Source: Pseudoselenomonas ruminantium (lineage in GTDB: Bacteria; Bacillota; Negativicutes; Selenomonadales; Selenomonadaceae). Taken from it: a stretch of DNA of 64,000 nt. Every line of letters starts with the position of its first letter. Position 1 is the first letter of the stretch. The translations under genes and the position numbers were made by a program. Below, in pieces: positions 32,730-42,795 of this stretch. The stretch spans positions 1 to 64,000 of the forward strand of contig NZ_FRBC01000011.1 in the NCBI RefSeq assembly GCF_900142515.1, in the 5' to 3' direction. Under the pieces are notes generated by a model. That model made no database searches. It was not told the DNA's origin and saw nothing but the letters and a program-made list of their open reading frames with translations.

Positions 32730-34145
32730 ATGGTATTGTTAAATTCTATAGTGGATAGCATCAACACCGTATTATGGTCTTACGTGCTGATTGTCATCCT
32801 GATTGGGTGTGGTATCTATTTCACACTGTCCACAAGATGCGTGCAGTTGAGTATGTTACCAGAAATGATCAAGCTCCTGACGGAAGGCGTGGGCAAGAAG
32901 ACGGACGGCCGTGCTATCAGTTCCTTTCAGGCATTCTGTGTCAGCACTGCCTCCCGCGTCGGTGTCGGCAATATCGCTGGCGTAGCCATCGCCATCGTAA
33001 CCGGCGGTCCCGGTGCAATATTCTGGATGTGGATCATCGCCTTTATCGGCAGCGCCACGGGTTTTGTGGAAAGCACTCTGGCACAGATCTACAAGATTCA
33101 GCGTCCTGACGGCTCATTCCATGGCGGTCCGGCTTATTACATCAAAAACGCTCTGCATCAGTCTGGCGTGGCCAAGCTCTTTGCAGTGTTGCTGGCAGTG
33201 ACTTTTGGCCTGATCTACAATTCTGTGCAGGCCAATACCATTGCGTTATCTGCTGCCACGGCCTTTGCCATTCCCCAATACGTTACGGCTGGTGTGCTGG
33301 CTTTCTTCACCGGTTTGGTCATCTGCGGAGGCGTTCAGCGTATCGCTCAGGTCACAGAATTCCTCGTACCGATCATGGCCGGTCTTTACATCCTTGTAGC
33401 TCTCCTCATCACAGTGATCAATATCGACAAAGTTCCGGACATGTTTGCCCTTATTTTCCATGATGCCTTCAACCCACAAGCTGCCGTAGGCGGCGGACTT
33501 GGTTCTGTACTTCTTACAGGCGTCAAACGCGGCCTTTTCTCTAACGAAGCCGGTGAAGGTTCCGTCCCGAATGCAGCGGCCACTGCTGATGTCAGTCACC
33601 CCGTGAAGCAGGGACTCATCCAGGCTTTCGGTGTTTATGTAGATACCTGGCTTGTATGCACAGCCACAGCCTTTATTGTACTCCTGACAGGCCAGTATAC
33701 GATTGGCGGTGACCTTACCGGTATCGCTCTGGCTCAGGCATCACTCAGCAGCATATTCGGCGCCTCTGCTCCAGCAGCAGTTTCCTTTATGATTCTCATG
33801 TTCGCTTTCAGCTCCATCGTCGGCAATTATTACTATGGTGAAATCAACATTGCCTTTTTTGAAGCAAAAAGCAAAACGGCGCTTTTTATCTTCCGTGCTT
33901 TGGTTATCTTCATGGTCGTTTTCGGCAGCATGGCTGAACTTTCTTTGGTCTGGAATCTAGCCGACCTCTTTATGGGACTTCTGGCCCTGACCAATCTCTA
34001 TGCGATTTCCCGCTTATATAAATATGTGCATGTGACTTTCACCAGTTACCTGGAACAGAAAAAACAAGGCCTCGAGCCGGTCTTTGACCCGGCAATCCTG
34101 CCCGACGAGCATGGCATTCATGCTTGGGGCGTAGACAAAGACTGA
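32730..34145 (+). CDS. Alanine/glycine:cation symporter (AGCS family)
   Basis: The 471-residue membrane protein has about ten hydrophobic segments and AGCS family signatures: RVGVGNIAGVAIAIVTGGPG and GPGAIFWMW near the start, AYYIKNAL, GGVQRIAQVTE, and FSNEAGEGSVPNAAATAD in the middle. It imports alanine or glycine with Na+ or H+. ATG 32730 follows GAGGG with 6 bases of T; longer upstream frames run through the leader and have no ribosome site. It is a single gene with its own strong promoter, and converges on a chemoreceptor gene. Confidence 0.92.
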   Translation: MVLLNSIVDSINTVLWSYVLIVILIGCGIYFTLSTRCVQLSMLPEMIKLLTEGVGKKTDGRAISSFQAFCVSTASRVGVGNIAGVAIAIVTGGPGAIFWMWIIAFIGSATGFVESTLAQIYKIQRPDGSFHGGPAYYIKNALHQSGVAKLFAVLLAVTFGLIYNSVQANTIALSAATAFAIPQYVTAGVLAFFTGLVICGGVQRIAQVTEFLVPIMAGLYILVALLITVINIDKVPDMFALIFHDAFNPQAAVGGGLGSVLLTGVKRGLFSNEAGEGSVPNAAATADVSHPVKQGLIQAFGVYVDTWLVCTATAFIVLLTGQYTIGGDLTGIALAQASLSSIFGASAPAAVSFMILMFAFSSIVGNYYYGEINIAFFEAKSKTALFIFRALVIFMVVFGSMAELSLVWNLADLFMGLLALTNLYAISRLYKYVHVTFTSYLEQKKQGLEPVFDPAILPDEHGIHAWGVDKD

Positions 34146-34157
34146 TCCATCACATAC

Positions 34158-34194
34158 GAAAAAGTGCAGTGAATCTGATTCACTGCACTTTTTC
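34158..34194. terminator. Bidirectional terminator
   Basis: A perfect 17-bp stem (G34158-T34174 with A34178-C34194) with a 3-base loop has A- and T-runs at its ends, between agcS and the chemoreceptor gene. Confidence 0.95.
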
Positions 34195-34209
34195 TATACT
34201 CCAGGAAAC

Positions 34210-36300
34210 TCAGAACTTGAATCTCGCACTTTCCTTCTGAAGTTCCTCTGCCATATTAGCCAATCTGTGACTGGACGCTGCCAATTCTTCCATCGAAGCG
34301 GACTGTTCTTCGGTTGCTGCCGAGATGGATGCAATATTCTGGGTAATCTGCTTGGTAGTCTCATCCACATCTTCAGCATCCCGCAGTACGCTTACGCTGT
34401 CTTCCGCTACCCTTGAAGCGCTATGGGCCGCATCCTTGACCAGATTATCCACTTCCTCGATATGGGAAGCGATCTGACGGAATTTTTCCCCGGCTTCGAC
34501 AACCGTACGGCCGCTGGTGCTGACCTGCTCGGTACCTACGTTCATGGATTCCACCGCACGCTTGGTCACCTGCTGTACACCGCTGATCATCTGTGCGATT
34601 TCCGTAGCGGCTTCGGAGGACTGTTCTGCCAGTTTGCGGACTTCATCTGCTACTACGGAGAAACCACGTCCCTGTTCACCAGCCCGGGCTGCTTCGATAG
34701 CTGCATTGAGGGCCAGCAGGTTCGTCTGCTCGGCAATGCTCTGGATCGTGCTGATGATTTCACCAATCTGCTCAGAACTCTTGCCCAGTTCATCGACATT
34801 CTTCGCCGATTCCACCACCGTCTTATGGGCAACCTTCATCTGGTCAACCGCTGCTTCAATAGCGGCCACGCCTTCTTTAGCCGCCTCACCGGCCATACCA
34901 GAAGTCTTGCTGATGTTTGCAGACTTATCCGCGATGCCATTGACATGCTCAGCCATCTGCCGGATATTGCCCACCACATTGTTGATGGTATCACTCTGAT
35001 GGCTCGTGGCTTCCGCGATATCACCAACCTGTTCAGCCACATGGGTGATGGTCTCTGCCACCTGCTCCACACCGCTGGACATCTGACCGGAAGCATTCGA
35101 TACTTCGTCGGCACTGCCCTTGATCTGTTTCAGAAGTGTAGTAAGTTCCCGGGTCATCTTATGGAAAGATTGTGCCAGACTGCCAATCTCATCATCCGAT
35201 TCCACAGACAGATCACTGTCGCGCAAATCGCCATCGGCCAGACGTTCTGCCGAATCCTGCAGCCCACGCAAAGGCGATACGATAAGATTGGAAATCGCAT
35301 AAGTAGCGATAAAGATCAGGATCAGAGCCACTACCAATACGCCGCCCAGTATCATGCGCATATGATTGACATTTTCCATGAGCTGCGCACGGTCAACAAT
35401 GATCAGATAACGATAACCGGTCTTTTCCGAAACGTAGGTATTGACCATTTTCTTCGTGCCATCCAGTTCCACTTCCCGCAAGCCTTTGAGGCTTTTGGTC
35501 GTATCCAGATTGGACAGATCGCCCAATTCTGCATCCGGCAGTTTCTTGAAATCCTTATCCGGATGCTTGGGGTCAGCAATGATCACACCATCCGCATCAA
35601 GCATCATGATATAACCGGTCTCACCTATCTTGATCTCAGAAATCATATCCGTAACTACCGGTAAATCGATATTGAGTCCCAAAACACCCAAAGGCTGGCC
35701 AGTCATGCTCTTGACCGTGGCAAAGATACCAACGGTTGGCGTTCCCTTGGAAGTCTTGAACGGCTTGGTGATGCGAACCTTATTCACATCGGCCATGCTT
35801 TCCTTGAACCAGTCACGCTGACGGGAATCATAGCCCTTCTTGCGCTTCACAGCCGGATACTGCAGATAGCCGCCATCCGTGGTACCATAACTGATTACCG
35901 ATACTGCGGCCTTATGTGATTCACCGAAGCGCTGGAAAACCTGATAAGCTGCCAGCTCAAAACCGCCTTTTGCCTGCGGATCCATGGCAATATTGCCATC
36001 AGAAGCTGCCGTAGCCGTTACAGCCTCATCCATATAGCGGGTAATATCGCCGCCCGCTCTGAGCGTCGGGTCATTGGCCATATTCACCAGGCCATCCCGC
36101 AAGCCATTAAGGAAAAGATCCATCGCATTATCCACCTGTGTGGATTGCAAATCCGCCTCTTCCTCAAAATTGGCCATCTGGCTGTTGGTTATGATCCTAT
36201 CCAGCACAAATCCCAGCACTGCCATAACAAAGATAAAGAGTACCGATACTGATATCATTATCTTCTGCTTGACATTGAACCGGTCTAACAATCCGCCCAT
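34210..36300 (-). CDS. Methyl-accepting chemotaxis protein with dCache sensor
   Basis: The 696-residue receptor has a membrane segment (about 14-36), an extracellular double-Cache domain (40-310), a second membrane segment (about 315-337), HAMP (338-392) and a cytoplasmic signalling domain with the hairpin tip [20 protein letters not shown] followed by [20 protein letters not shown]. The sensor contains Y157-D-S-R-Q-R162-D-W164-F165 and a later Asp in GLNIDL, close to the motif of amino-acid-binding dCache_1 domains (Y-x4-R-x-W-Y ... D), with Phe for the second Tyr. An amino-acid ligand is therefore likely. AAGGAG lies 8 bases before the ATG. Confidence 0.94.
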   Translation of the reverse strand: MGGLLDRFNVKQKIMISVSVLFIFVMAVLGFVLDRIITNSQMANFEEEADLQSTQVDNAMDLFLNGLRDGLVNMANDPTLRAGGDITRYMDEAVTATAASDGNIAMDPQAKGGFELAAYQVFQRFGESHKAAVSVISYGTTDGGYLQYPAVKRKKGYDSRQRDWFKESMADVNKVRITKPFKTSKGTPTVGIFATVKSMTGQPLGVLGLNIDLPVVTDMISEIKIGETGYIMMLDADGVIIADPKHPDKDFKKLPDAELGDLSNLDTTKSLKGLREVELDGTKKMVNTYVSEKTGYRYLIIVDRAQLMENVNHMRMILGGVLVVALILIFIATYAISNLIVSPLRGLQDSAERLADGDLRDSDLSVESDDEIGSLAQSFHKMTRELTTLLKQIKGSADEVSNASGQMSSGVEQVAETITHVAEQVGDIAEATSHQSDTINNVVGNIRQMAEHVNGIADKSANISKTSGMAGEAAKEGVAAIEAAVDQMKVAHKTVVESAKNVDELGKSSEQIGEIISTIQSIAEQTNLLALNAAIEAARAGEQGRGFSVVADEVRKLAEQSSEAATEIAQMISGVQQVTKRAVESMNVGTEQVSTSGRTVVEAGEKFRQIASHIEEVDNLVKDAAHSASRVAEDSVSVLRDAEDVDETTKQITQNIASISAATEEQSASMEELAASSHRLANMAEELQKESARFKF

Positions 36301-36501
36301 TCCCTCATCTCCTTTATGTACTTCCTATACACCTTACTACATCTATGTTTTTTATACGACAACCAGGCAAGAATATCCTGCTAAAATCACGAAACGATTC
36401 TTAAAGTTTTGCAATTTTTTTCATCTGCTTCATCACTCATTGTTTTTCTAAAATCTCTGTGCTAAACTAGGATTTAACATCAGCTTCACGGAGGAACTAT
36501 C

Positions 36502-37293
36502 ATGACAATACCCTATAATATCATCGATTTTGATATGCAGATTGGCAGACAAAAGCCTGAGACGATACGCCATCCTGATAATTATTGTCCGTTCTGTCAT
36601 CCTGAGGATCTAACAGACATTATCGCTGCCGATGGCCCCATCATTCTCTTGCGCAATAAATACAATGTCCTGTCTGGCACCAAACAATATGTCCTAATTG
36701 AAAATGATGTTTGCAACAGCGATATTCCAACATATTCTCCGTCTCATATGCAAAGACTGCTCCGTTTTGGCCTTTACCATTGGCAGAAAATGCTGACATC
36801 CGGCCAGTATGATGATGTTGCCTTTTTCAAAAACTACGGTCCCCTATCCGGAGGCACCATACGCCATCCCCACATGCAGATCATTGCTTTTCCTAAACTG
36901 GAGACTCCTCTGTCGATTCATATAGAAGAATTTACCGGCGAGACTATCACGCGGGAAAATGGCGTAGAATTCAATATCTCCACCATTCCCCGTATTGGCT
37001 TTTGGGAGCTGAATATCATACCACCACCAGGAATGATCGAAGACGAACTCACTATTGCAACCATGTCGCGTTTTCTACAGATTGGTACACATTATCTGAC
37101 CCATCGTTTCCACAATGGAAGGGTAGAAAGTTACAATATTTTTTTCTACCATCTGCAAAGTCAGGTCTATTGTAAAATCATGCCCCGCTTTGCTACACCC
37201 CCACTGTTCGTAGGGTATGGTGTTCATGTGCGCCCCACGAATATCAGCGCCACCATCGCAGAAATACAACGAATCTATTTTGCAAAGGAATGA
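36502..37293 (+). CDS. DUF4931 / GalT-like HIT-fold protein
   Basis: The 263-residue protein resembles galactose-1-phosphate uridylyltransferase-type HIT proteins: a CPFCHPEDL zinc-type knuckle near residue 30, FKNYGPLSGGTIRHPHMQI with the H-x-H-x-Q catalytic pattern (about 112-130) and a second half without an active site. This matches DUF4931, whose substrate is not established. The start follows GGAGG with 7 bases. A TTGTTT...TGCTAAACT promoter (36440-36468, 17-base spacer) lies ahead. Its last codons are inside the terminator stem. Confidence 0.8.
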   Translation: MTIPYNIIDFDMQIGRQKPETIRHPDNYCPFCHPEDLTDIIAADGPIILLRNKYNVLSGTKQYVLIENDVCNSDIPTYSPSHMQRLLRFGLYHWQKMLTSGQYDDVAFFKNYGPLSGGTIRHPHMQIIAFPKLETPLSIHIEEFTGETITRENGVEFNISTIPRIGFWELNIIPPPGMIEDELTIATMSRFLQIGTHYLTHRFHNGRVESYNIFFYHLQSQVYCKIMPRFATPPLFVGYGVHVRPTNISATIAEIQRIYFAKE

Positions 37294-37319
37294 CCCCCTT
37301 CACAGGGGGTCATTCCTTT
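37284..37319. terminator. Bidirectional terminator overlapping a stop codon
   Basis: A perfect 15-bp stem (AAAGGAATGACCCCC with its complement at 37305-37319) has a 6-base loop and ends in CTTTC. The stop codon of the DUF4931 gene (37291-37293) is inside the 5' arm. It also serves the converging U32 gene. Confidence 0.85.
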
Positions 37320-37330
37320 CTCTATAAAGG

Positions 37331-39811
37331 TTACATCACACCGCGGAAAAAATGGCCACGAGTGATATCCGTACCCTCCTGCTGTTTCAGGATAGCTTCC
37401 TGTACCTCATCAATAGCAGCAGGCCATTTCATCGCCTGAACATAAGCCTTCACGATTGACTCAATCTCCCGGCACTCCATGGCCTTGGCCTCAATCTGCA
37501 GAGTCCCGATACCTGCGCCCTTGAACTTCATGGCATGAGGCAGCATGGACAGCGTCTTGCTGTTCAGCACATGCATATGGCAGAACTGATCCATGCGCAG
37601 GGGGAACAGTGCCTCCTTGCGGTCCTTCAGTGCAAATCTGCCGCTGGTGCAGGGATGGCTGCAGGAGCCTTCGCCTGCATTGCCTAAGAAGCTGCCCGTC
37701 ACGCAGTATTCCGAAACCATCAATTCCAACCGGCCATGCACGATGGTGCTCAAAGGTATGTCGCTTTCCTTTGCCAGCGCTTCCATCTGTTGCCATTTGA
37801 GTTCCGGTGACAGCGTAGCCGACATCACACCATAATCCCTGAGGAACGCCAGTGTGCTCTTGTTATAAGAAATCAGGCTGTAATCCGCATGGATTGCAAA
37901 ATCTGTCAGGCGCTTGACCAGATGCAGCTGTGCAATATTATGGACATGAATGGCTGCAGGTGGGAATTTCTTCGCCGCTATGAGGATCTTTTCAAAGAAA
38001 GGCTGGAAATCATCCCGCATGATGCGCGGCAGATTGAAGTCAATGCGTACCCGCGCTTTTTGCGCCAGATGCCAAGCCTTCTCATAATCCATTACGGTCA
38101 AGGCTTCATGCTCGTAGGATTCGCCGCCAAAGATGATGCCATCCGCACCGCCGGCAATGGCTGCACGCATCTTTTCCAGATTGTCCACGGCCACCATCAA
38201 ACGGGGCATCGCGAGAGCCTGCACCGCAGTTTCTGCCTTGAAGGGCTGCGGATTTTCCACCCGCAGCGGATAATGGGCCAGTCGCTGAGCATCCAACATT
38301 TCCACGGCCTGCCGCCGGGCTTCATTGATCTCACTCATGGGGACCATGACTTCACCGCTGATTTCCGTCTGCAGTTCCATGAGTTCATAAACACTGGTTC
38401 CCAAACGGTCAACCTGCTTGTGGATAACCTCTTCCGACAAGGGGCGTTTCTTCGCTGCTTCACCGATGAAGTCCGTCTTGCCCTGCCCAATATGCCCGGC
38501 ATTATCCCGCAGGATGACAGTCAAAGGCTCGCCAATCGCCGCCCTGACTTCAGCCGTAATGGGAATACGCCGCACAGGCGCACCGCTGGCATATTTTTCC
38601 TTGGCCCTTTCCATCAACTGAGCATCATAGACCTTGAATACCCGGTCATGGTCACGGACAGCTGTGGGAATGGCAAAACGTACCGTATCACCGCTGTCCG
38701 CCAAAGTCAGCGGCTTCCCTTTGACATCTGACATCTCGCTGATGGTCGCCGTCACCCGGCCACCAACCTTCACCCAGAAATCGACCTGATCGCCCAACGC
38801 CAATTTACCGGAAAGTTTCACCGTCACGAGCCGCTTATCCCAGTCATAGGCGGTAACCCGGCCAATCAGCAGGCCCCGGTTATTGGGGCGGCGGTCACTC
38901 ATCATCTTTTTGCCGGGACGATTCACGAGATAAGCCGTGGTAAAGTCACGGTTGAAAATCTGCGCCAGATTGTCACGGGCTGACTGGTCAATCGTATAAT
39001 CCTGACCAGCCAGATACAGGTCAATTGCCGCCCGATATGTTCCCACAACTGTTGCCACATATTCCGGACGCTTCATACGGCCCTCGATTTTCAAAGAAGC
39101 CACGCCGGCCTTGATCAGGTCAGGAATCACATCAATGGTATTGAGGTCGCGGGGCGAGAGCAGATAATTACCTGCCTTATCCCCCAGCACATCATGACCA
39201 TTTTCATCCACCAATGTATAGGGCAGACGGCAGGGCTGGGCACAACGCCCCCGGTTGCCGCTGCGACCGCCGATCATGCTGCTCATAAGGCACTGCCCCG
39301 AATAGCAGACACAAAGGGCACCATGCATGAATACTTCGATTTCTACATCACAGTTCGCACAGATATGAGCAATCTCTCTCAAGGACAGTTCTCGGGACAG
39401 CACCACGCGGGTAAAGCCCATTTCCTGCAGGGCCAGTACACCTTCCAGACTGTGCACGGTCATCTGGGTACTGGCATGCAGCGGCATATCGGGCACAATC
39501 TCCCGGGCAATGCGGGCTACGCCCAAGTCCTGTACCAGGACTGCATCCGCGCCTGCATCCCGCAAAAACAGGAGATACTCTTTAAGTGCCGGGATTTCTT
39601 CGTCATCGACAATGGTATTGACGGTGACATTGATCAGCACATCCCGCAAATGCGCAAAACGGATGGCCTCACGCAGGCCATCCTCATCAAAATTATTGGC
39701 ATAAGCACGGGCGCCAAACTGCGTGCCGGCCATATAGACCGCATTGGCCCCGCTTTCCACAGCGGCAATCAGCGCTTCACGGCTGCCCGCCGGGGCTAGT
39801 AATTCAATCAT
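37331..39811 (-). CDS. Large U32 family protein (RlhA-like)
   Basis: The 826-residue protein has a full N-terminal U32 domain (LLAPAGSREALIAAVESGAN; the Cys-rich signature EVFMHGALCVCYSGQCLMSS), a middle DUF3656 region (about 380-520) and a second, shorter U32-type module (about 540-780) with its own Cys set (SEYCVTGSFLGNAGEGSCSH). This layout matches the RlhA group, which hydroxylates a cytidine of 23S rRNA; peptidase activity is doubtful for the group. Its ATG overlaps the scpB stop (ATGA). Confidence 0.85.
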   Translation of the reverse strand: MIELLAPAGSREALIAAVESGANAVYMAGTQFGARAYANNFDEDGLREAIRFAHLRDVLINVTVNTIVDDEEIPALKEYLLFLRDAGADAVLVQDLGVARIAREIVPDMPLHASTQMTVHSLEGVLALQEMGFTRVVLSRELSLREIAHICANCDVEIEVFMHGALCVCYSGQCLMSSMIGGRSGNRGRCAQPCRLPYTLVDENGHDVLGDKAGNYLLSPRDLNTIDVIPDLIKAGVASLKIEGRMKRPEYVATVVGTYRAAIDLYLAGQDYTIDQSARDNLAQIFNRDFTTAYLVNRPGKKMMSDRRPNNRGLLIGRVTAYDWDKRLVTVKLSGKLALGDQVDFWVKVGGRVTATISEMSDVKGKPLTLADSGDTVRFAIPTAVRDHDRVFKVYDAQLMERAKEKYASGAPVRRIPITAEVRAAIGEPLTVILRDNAGHIGQGKTDFIGEAAKKRPLSEEVIHKQVDRLGTSVYELMELQTEISGEVMVPMSEINEARRQAVEMLDAQRLAHYPLRVENPQPFKAETAVQALAMPRLMVAVDNLEKMRAAIAGGADGIIFGGESYEHEALTVMDYEKAWHLAQKARVRIDFNLPRIMRDDFQPFFEKILIAAKKFPPAAIHVHNIAQLHLVKRLTDFAIHADYSLISYNKSTLAFLRDYGVMSATLSPELKWQQMEALAKESDIPLSTIVHGRLELMVSEYCVTGSFLGNAGEGSCSHPCTSGRFALKDRKEALFPLRMDQFCHMHVLNSKTLSMLPHAMKFKGAGIGTLQIEAKAMECREIESIVKAYVQAMKWPAAIDEVQEAILKQQEGTDITRGHFFRGVM

Positions 39812-40431
39812 TCCATTTCCTCCGTATCTTGTTTCTCCGCTTCCTGCAAATGCTGCATCTCCTGAAAGAGTTCCATCTGATCATTGTCCAGCGCTGCCAC
39901 AGCCTCTTCTGTACTGGGCAGCTCCGGCAGATCTGCCAGGGTGTTTATCCCAAAGCAACGCAGGAAGGTATCCGTCGTACCATAAAGTATCGGCCGCCCC
40001 AATACAGGCTTGCGGCCCACTTCGGCAATAAGCTCTAATTCCAATAGTTTCTGCAGGGCACGCTCCACGCGTACACCACGGATATTTTCAATCTCCGCCT
40101 TCGTGATTGGCTGTTTGAAGGCCACAATGGACAGGGTTTCCATAGTCGGTGCCGAAATCTTCCGGTCCACGACCTGGCTGAGCCGTTCCACCGTCATATA
40201 AGCCTCGGGCCGGGTGGCAAGTTGATAGCCCCCCGCTACCTGCCGCAGGGTGAGACCGCTATGCCGTTCATCCAGTTCTGCCTGCAGGCGGGTCAATATA
40301 TTCTGGGTTTCTATCACGCCCAGCTCCATGATATGGGCGATTTCCTTCACGCTCATGGGATTGCCTGCCGCAAACAGCACCGCCTCCACCAGTCCTGTTG
40401 CTGATATTTCTGCCCGTTCTTTCTCAGGCAT
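39808..40431 (-). CDS. scpB: Segregation and condensation protein B
   Basis: ScpB is a winged-helix dimer that joins ScpA and SMC in the bacterial condensin. The protein (207 residues) shows LVEAVLFAAGNPMSVKEIA, then AFKQPITKAEIENIRGVRVE and the GRPILYGTTDTFLRCFGI segment. ATG 40431 has GGAGG 9 bases upstream. It overlaps the scpA end by 8 bases and the U32 start by 4. Confidence 0.95.
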   Translation of the reverse strand: MPEKERAEISATGLVEAVLFAAGNPMSVKEIAHIMELGVIETQNILTRLQAELDERHSGLTLRQVAGGYQLATRPEAYMTVERLSQVVDRKISAPTMETLSIVAFKQPITKAEIENIRGVRVERALQKLLELELIAEVGRKPVLGRPILYGTTDTFLRCFGINTLADLPELPSTEEAVAALDNDQMELFQEMQHLQEAEKQDTEEME

Positions 40432-41149
40432 GAACTTCCTCCTCCCGGACACAGATATAGATTTCCGCAAAAGAACGCTGCTGCCTGACTGTAACCGTCC
40501 GGAGTTTCATCAGTTCCAGCAGCGCCAGAAAAGTCACAATCAGTTCACTGCGCGTTCCTGACTGGAATGCCTCTGAAAACAACAGTTTGCCCCGACTGCG
40601 CCCTAAAAGCAGGATGATGTCTTCCATCTTGCCCTTTATGCTGTATTCCTCCGGTTCCACCAACGCCTTCGGGATGGTGAGCTCCTCCTTCACGGACAAT
40701 ACCGTGCGGAAAGCATCCACCAACAAATCCAGCGACAGATTCCCCGGCGGCAGATGATGTACCGGCAGATCCATGGGCTCGCGGGCCACAAAACGTTCTT
40801 GCACGCCAGCCATATCCCCTAATACCTGGCTCACCTGCTTGAACTTGCGGTATTCCAGAATTCGCTGAACCAGTTCAAAGCGGGGATCTTCCTCCGGTTC
40901 TCCCTCTTCCTTCGGGGCTTTCGGGAGCATCATGCGGGATTTTATTTGCAATAATGTCGCCGCCATCACCAGAAAGGAGCTGGCAATCTCCATATTGAAC
41001 TCCCGGAATCTATCCAGGTAATCCAAATACTGCCGTGTCAGCTCCGCAATGGGGATATCATAGATATCAATCTTGTTCTTCTCAATCAGATGCATCAAAA
41101 GGTCCATGGGGCCTTCAAAAGCATCAAGTTTAATCTTATAATCTTCCAT
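40424..41149 (-). CDS. scpA: Segregation and condensation protein A
   Basis: ScpA is the kleisin subunit of the SMC complex. The 241-residue protein has the N-terminal SMC-contacting part (LDAFEGPMDLLMHLIEKNKI), a helical middle (RMMLPKAP...) and a C-terminal winged helix (VTFLALLELMKLRTVTVRQ). ATG 41149 lies 7 bases after the M50 protease stop and lacks a strong ribosome site, so translation is probably coupled to the gene before it. Confidence 0.95.
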   Translation of the reverse strand: MEDYKIKLDAFEGPMDLLMHLIEKNKIDIYDIPIAELTRQYLDYLDRFREFNMEIASSFLVMAATLLQIKSRMMLPKAPKEEGEPEEDPRFELVQRILEYRKFKQVSQVLGDMAGVQERFVAREPMDLPVHHLPPGNLSLDLLVDAFRTVLSVKEELTIPKALVEPEEYSIKGKMEDIILLLGRSRGKLLFSEAFQSGTRSELIVTFLALLELMKLRTVTVRQQRSFAEIYICVREEEVHA

Positions 41150-41156
41150 CAATAAA

Positions 41157-41783
41157 TCAGATAAAGGGGCTCAATAGCAAACGGAAAATCTGCCAAATCA
41201 GATTGCGGCAGGGAATCAAGATCATGCTGAGCACCGGTGTCATCAATAATACGATCAGGATAAGGAAACTATAACGCTCCAAACCGGCCAGTTTATAGGC
41301 CATATCCCGCGGCAGCAGCTGCATGAGCACATGTGAACCATCCAGCGGCGGCAATGGAATCAGATTGAAGATACCAAAGCCGATATTATACTCGATGATC
41401 AACCGGAAAACCATATAGACACCAGCCGTCATATCGCCGCCCATGCGATCAAACACCACCAGTACCACCAAGGCCAGAAAAGCCGTGACGAAATTCGCCA
41501 TAGGACCAGCCAGCGATACCAAAATATCATCCCGCTGGGGATTTTTAAAGTTACGAGGATTGATCTGCACAGGCTTAGCCCAACCAAAATGCACGAGAAA
41601 CAGCATCAGCATACCGATCGGATCGATATGCGCTTTGGGGTTCAGCGTCAGCCGCCCCATGAGCCGCGGTGTGAAATCGCCTAACCAGACTGCCACCTGA
41701 GCATGGGCATACTCATGAATCACCATAGCGATAATCAGGCCTGGCAGACCTGCAATAATCATCATTGGATTGAAATCAAACAT
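41157..41783 (-). CDS. Site-2 protease family (M50) membrane metalloprotease
   Basis: The 208-residue membrane protein has the zinc motif HEYAH (His23-Glu24-His27) in its first membrane helix and the third-ligand region NLIPLPPLDGSHVL near residues 141-154. This is the short cytoplasm-facing type, without PDZ or CBS domains, that is often found next to scpA. The substrate is unknown. It starts directly after the Nudix gene. Confidence 0.93.
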   Translation of the reverse strand: MFDFNPMMIIAGLPGLIIAMVIHEYAHAQVAVWLGDFTPRLMGRLTLNPKAHIDPIGMLMLFLVHFGWAKPVQINPRNFKNPQRDDILVSLAGPMANFVTAFLALVVLVVFDRMGGDMTAGVYMVFRLIIEYNIGFGIFNLIPLPPLDGSHVLMQLLPRDMAYKLAGLERYSFLILIVLLMTPVLSMILIPCRNLIWQIFRLLLSPFI

Positions 41784-42341
41784 TTATTTCTCCCTCCGGC
41801 TGCGTTCCAGCATCAAAATGGCCGTTACCGATTTAGCATCATAAATCTCACCATTCAGCACCAATTCCACGGCCTTCTCCAGCGGCATCTTCACCACATT
41901 GATAAACTCATCCTCATCCGTATGCTGCTTGCCAGCCTTCAAGCCTTCAGCGGCATAGATATGGATATATTCATTAGAAAAGCCAACCGTTGTGGCAACC
42001 GTTGTCAATTTCGTGATGCAATCCGCTTCATAACCGGTTTCCTCTGACAGTTCCCGGGTTGCACAATAAAGCGGATCTTCATCCGGTGCATCGAGCTTGC
42101 CCGCCGGAATTTCCAGCGTGATGCGGCCAATAGGATAGCGATACTGTTTTACCAGGATCACCTGACCATCTTCCGTCAAAGGAATCACAGCCGAAGCACC
42201 AGGATGCTTGATCCACTCCCGTGTGGCTTCACTGCCGCTTGGCAATTTGACTGTATCCCGTTTCACATGCAGGAGCGTGCCATCAAAAATATCTTCGCTG
42301 CCAATTTTTTCTTCAATCAAGTCTTTATCTTCCATTGCCAT
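41784..42341 (-). CDS. Nudix hydrolase, ADP-ribose pyrophosphatase type
   Basis: A 185-residue NudF-like enzyme that probably hydrolyses ADP-ribose. The Nudix box reads GKLDAPDEDPLYCATRELSE and continues ETGY; there is one residue more between the first Gly and Glu than in the textbook pattern. The preceding KQYRYPIGRITLEIPAG is typical of ADP-ribose pyrophosphatases. ATG 42341 has GGAGG 8 bases upstream. It begins a run with the M50 protease, scpA, scpB and the U32 gene, with gaps of 0-7 bases or overlaps. Confidence 0.92.
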   Translation of the reverse strand: MAMEDKDLIEEKIGSEDIFDGTLLHVKRDTVKLPSGSEATREWIKHPGASAVIPLTEDGQVILVKQYRYPIGRITLEIPAGKLDAPDEDPLYCATRELSEETGYEADCITKLTTVATTVGFSNEYIHIYAAEGLKAGKQHTDEDEFINVVKMPLEKAVELVLNGEIYDAKSVTAILMLERSRREK

Positions 42342-42410
42342 GATTTGAGCCTCCCCGAATATAACATAATTTATATTTTACAATATTTAGCCACTGACTT
42401 CAATACAGAA

Positions 42411-42441
42411 AAGCCTTCTCCCATCGAGCAGGAGAAGGCTT
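42411..42441 (-). terminator. Terminator of the tRNA operon
   Basis: AAGCCTTCTCC (42411-42421) pairs perfectly with GGAGAAGGCTT (42431-42441), and TTTTCTG follows on the minus strand. Confidence 0.9.
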
Positions 42442-42451
42442 GCTTTCATTA

Positions 42452-42525
<74 letters not shown>

Positions 42526-42531
42526 ATAAAA

Positions 42532-42607
<76 letters not shown>

Positions 42608-42610
42608 AAG

Positions 42611-42687
42611 TGGCGACCCGAAGGGGACTTGAACCCCTGACCTCCGCCGTGACAGGGCGGCATTCTAACCAACTAAACTACCGGGCC
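42611..42687 (-). tRNA. tRNA-Asp (GTC)
   Basis: Acceptor GGCCCGG paired with TCGGGTC, anticodon GTC in CTGTCAC, T loop TTCAAGT and encoded CCA. It is the first tRNA of the operon. Confidence 0.95.
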
Positions 42688-42727
42688 GTCTTTACTTTTT
42701 TGCCGCTGTCGTTCAGCGACATATATT

Positions 42728-42756
42728 ATTATACGGATAACCTACCTGCTTGTCAA
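42728..42756 (-). promoter_or_regulatory. Consensus promoter of the tRNA operon
   Basis: On the minus strand TTGACA (42756-42751) and TATAAT (42733-42728) are separated by 17 bases. This is a perfect housekeeping sigma factor promoter, about 40 bases before tRNA-Asp. Confidence 0.95.
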
Positions 42757-42795
42757 CAGTAAAATTACATTTTTTCAAAAAAACTTCAACATCTC

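Noticed and set aside
37331-39811. Collagenase activity for the U32 proteins
   Set aside because: The domain layout and the trmR context of the smaller one fit RNA hydroxylation (RlhA and TrhP groups) better than proteolysis.
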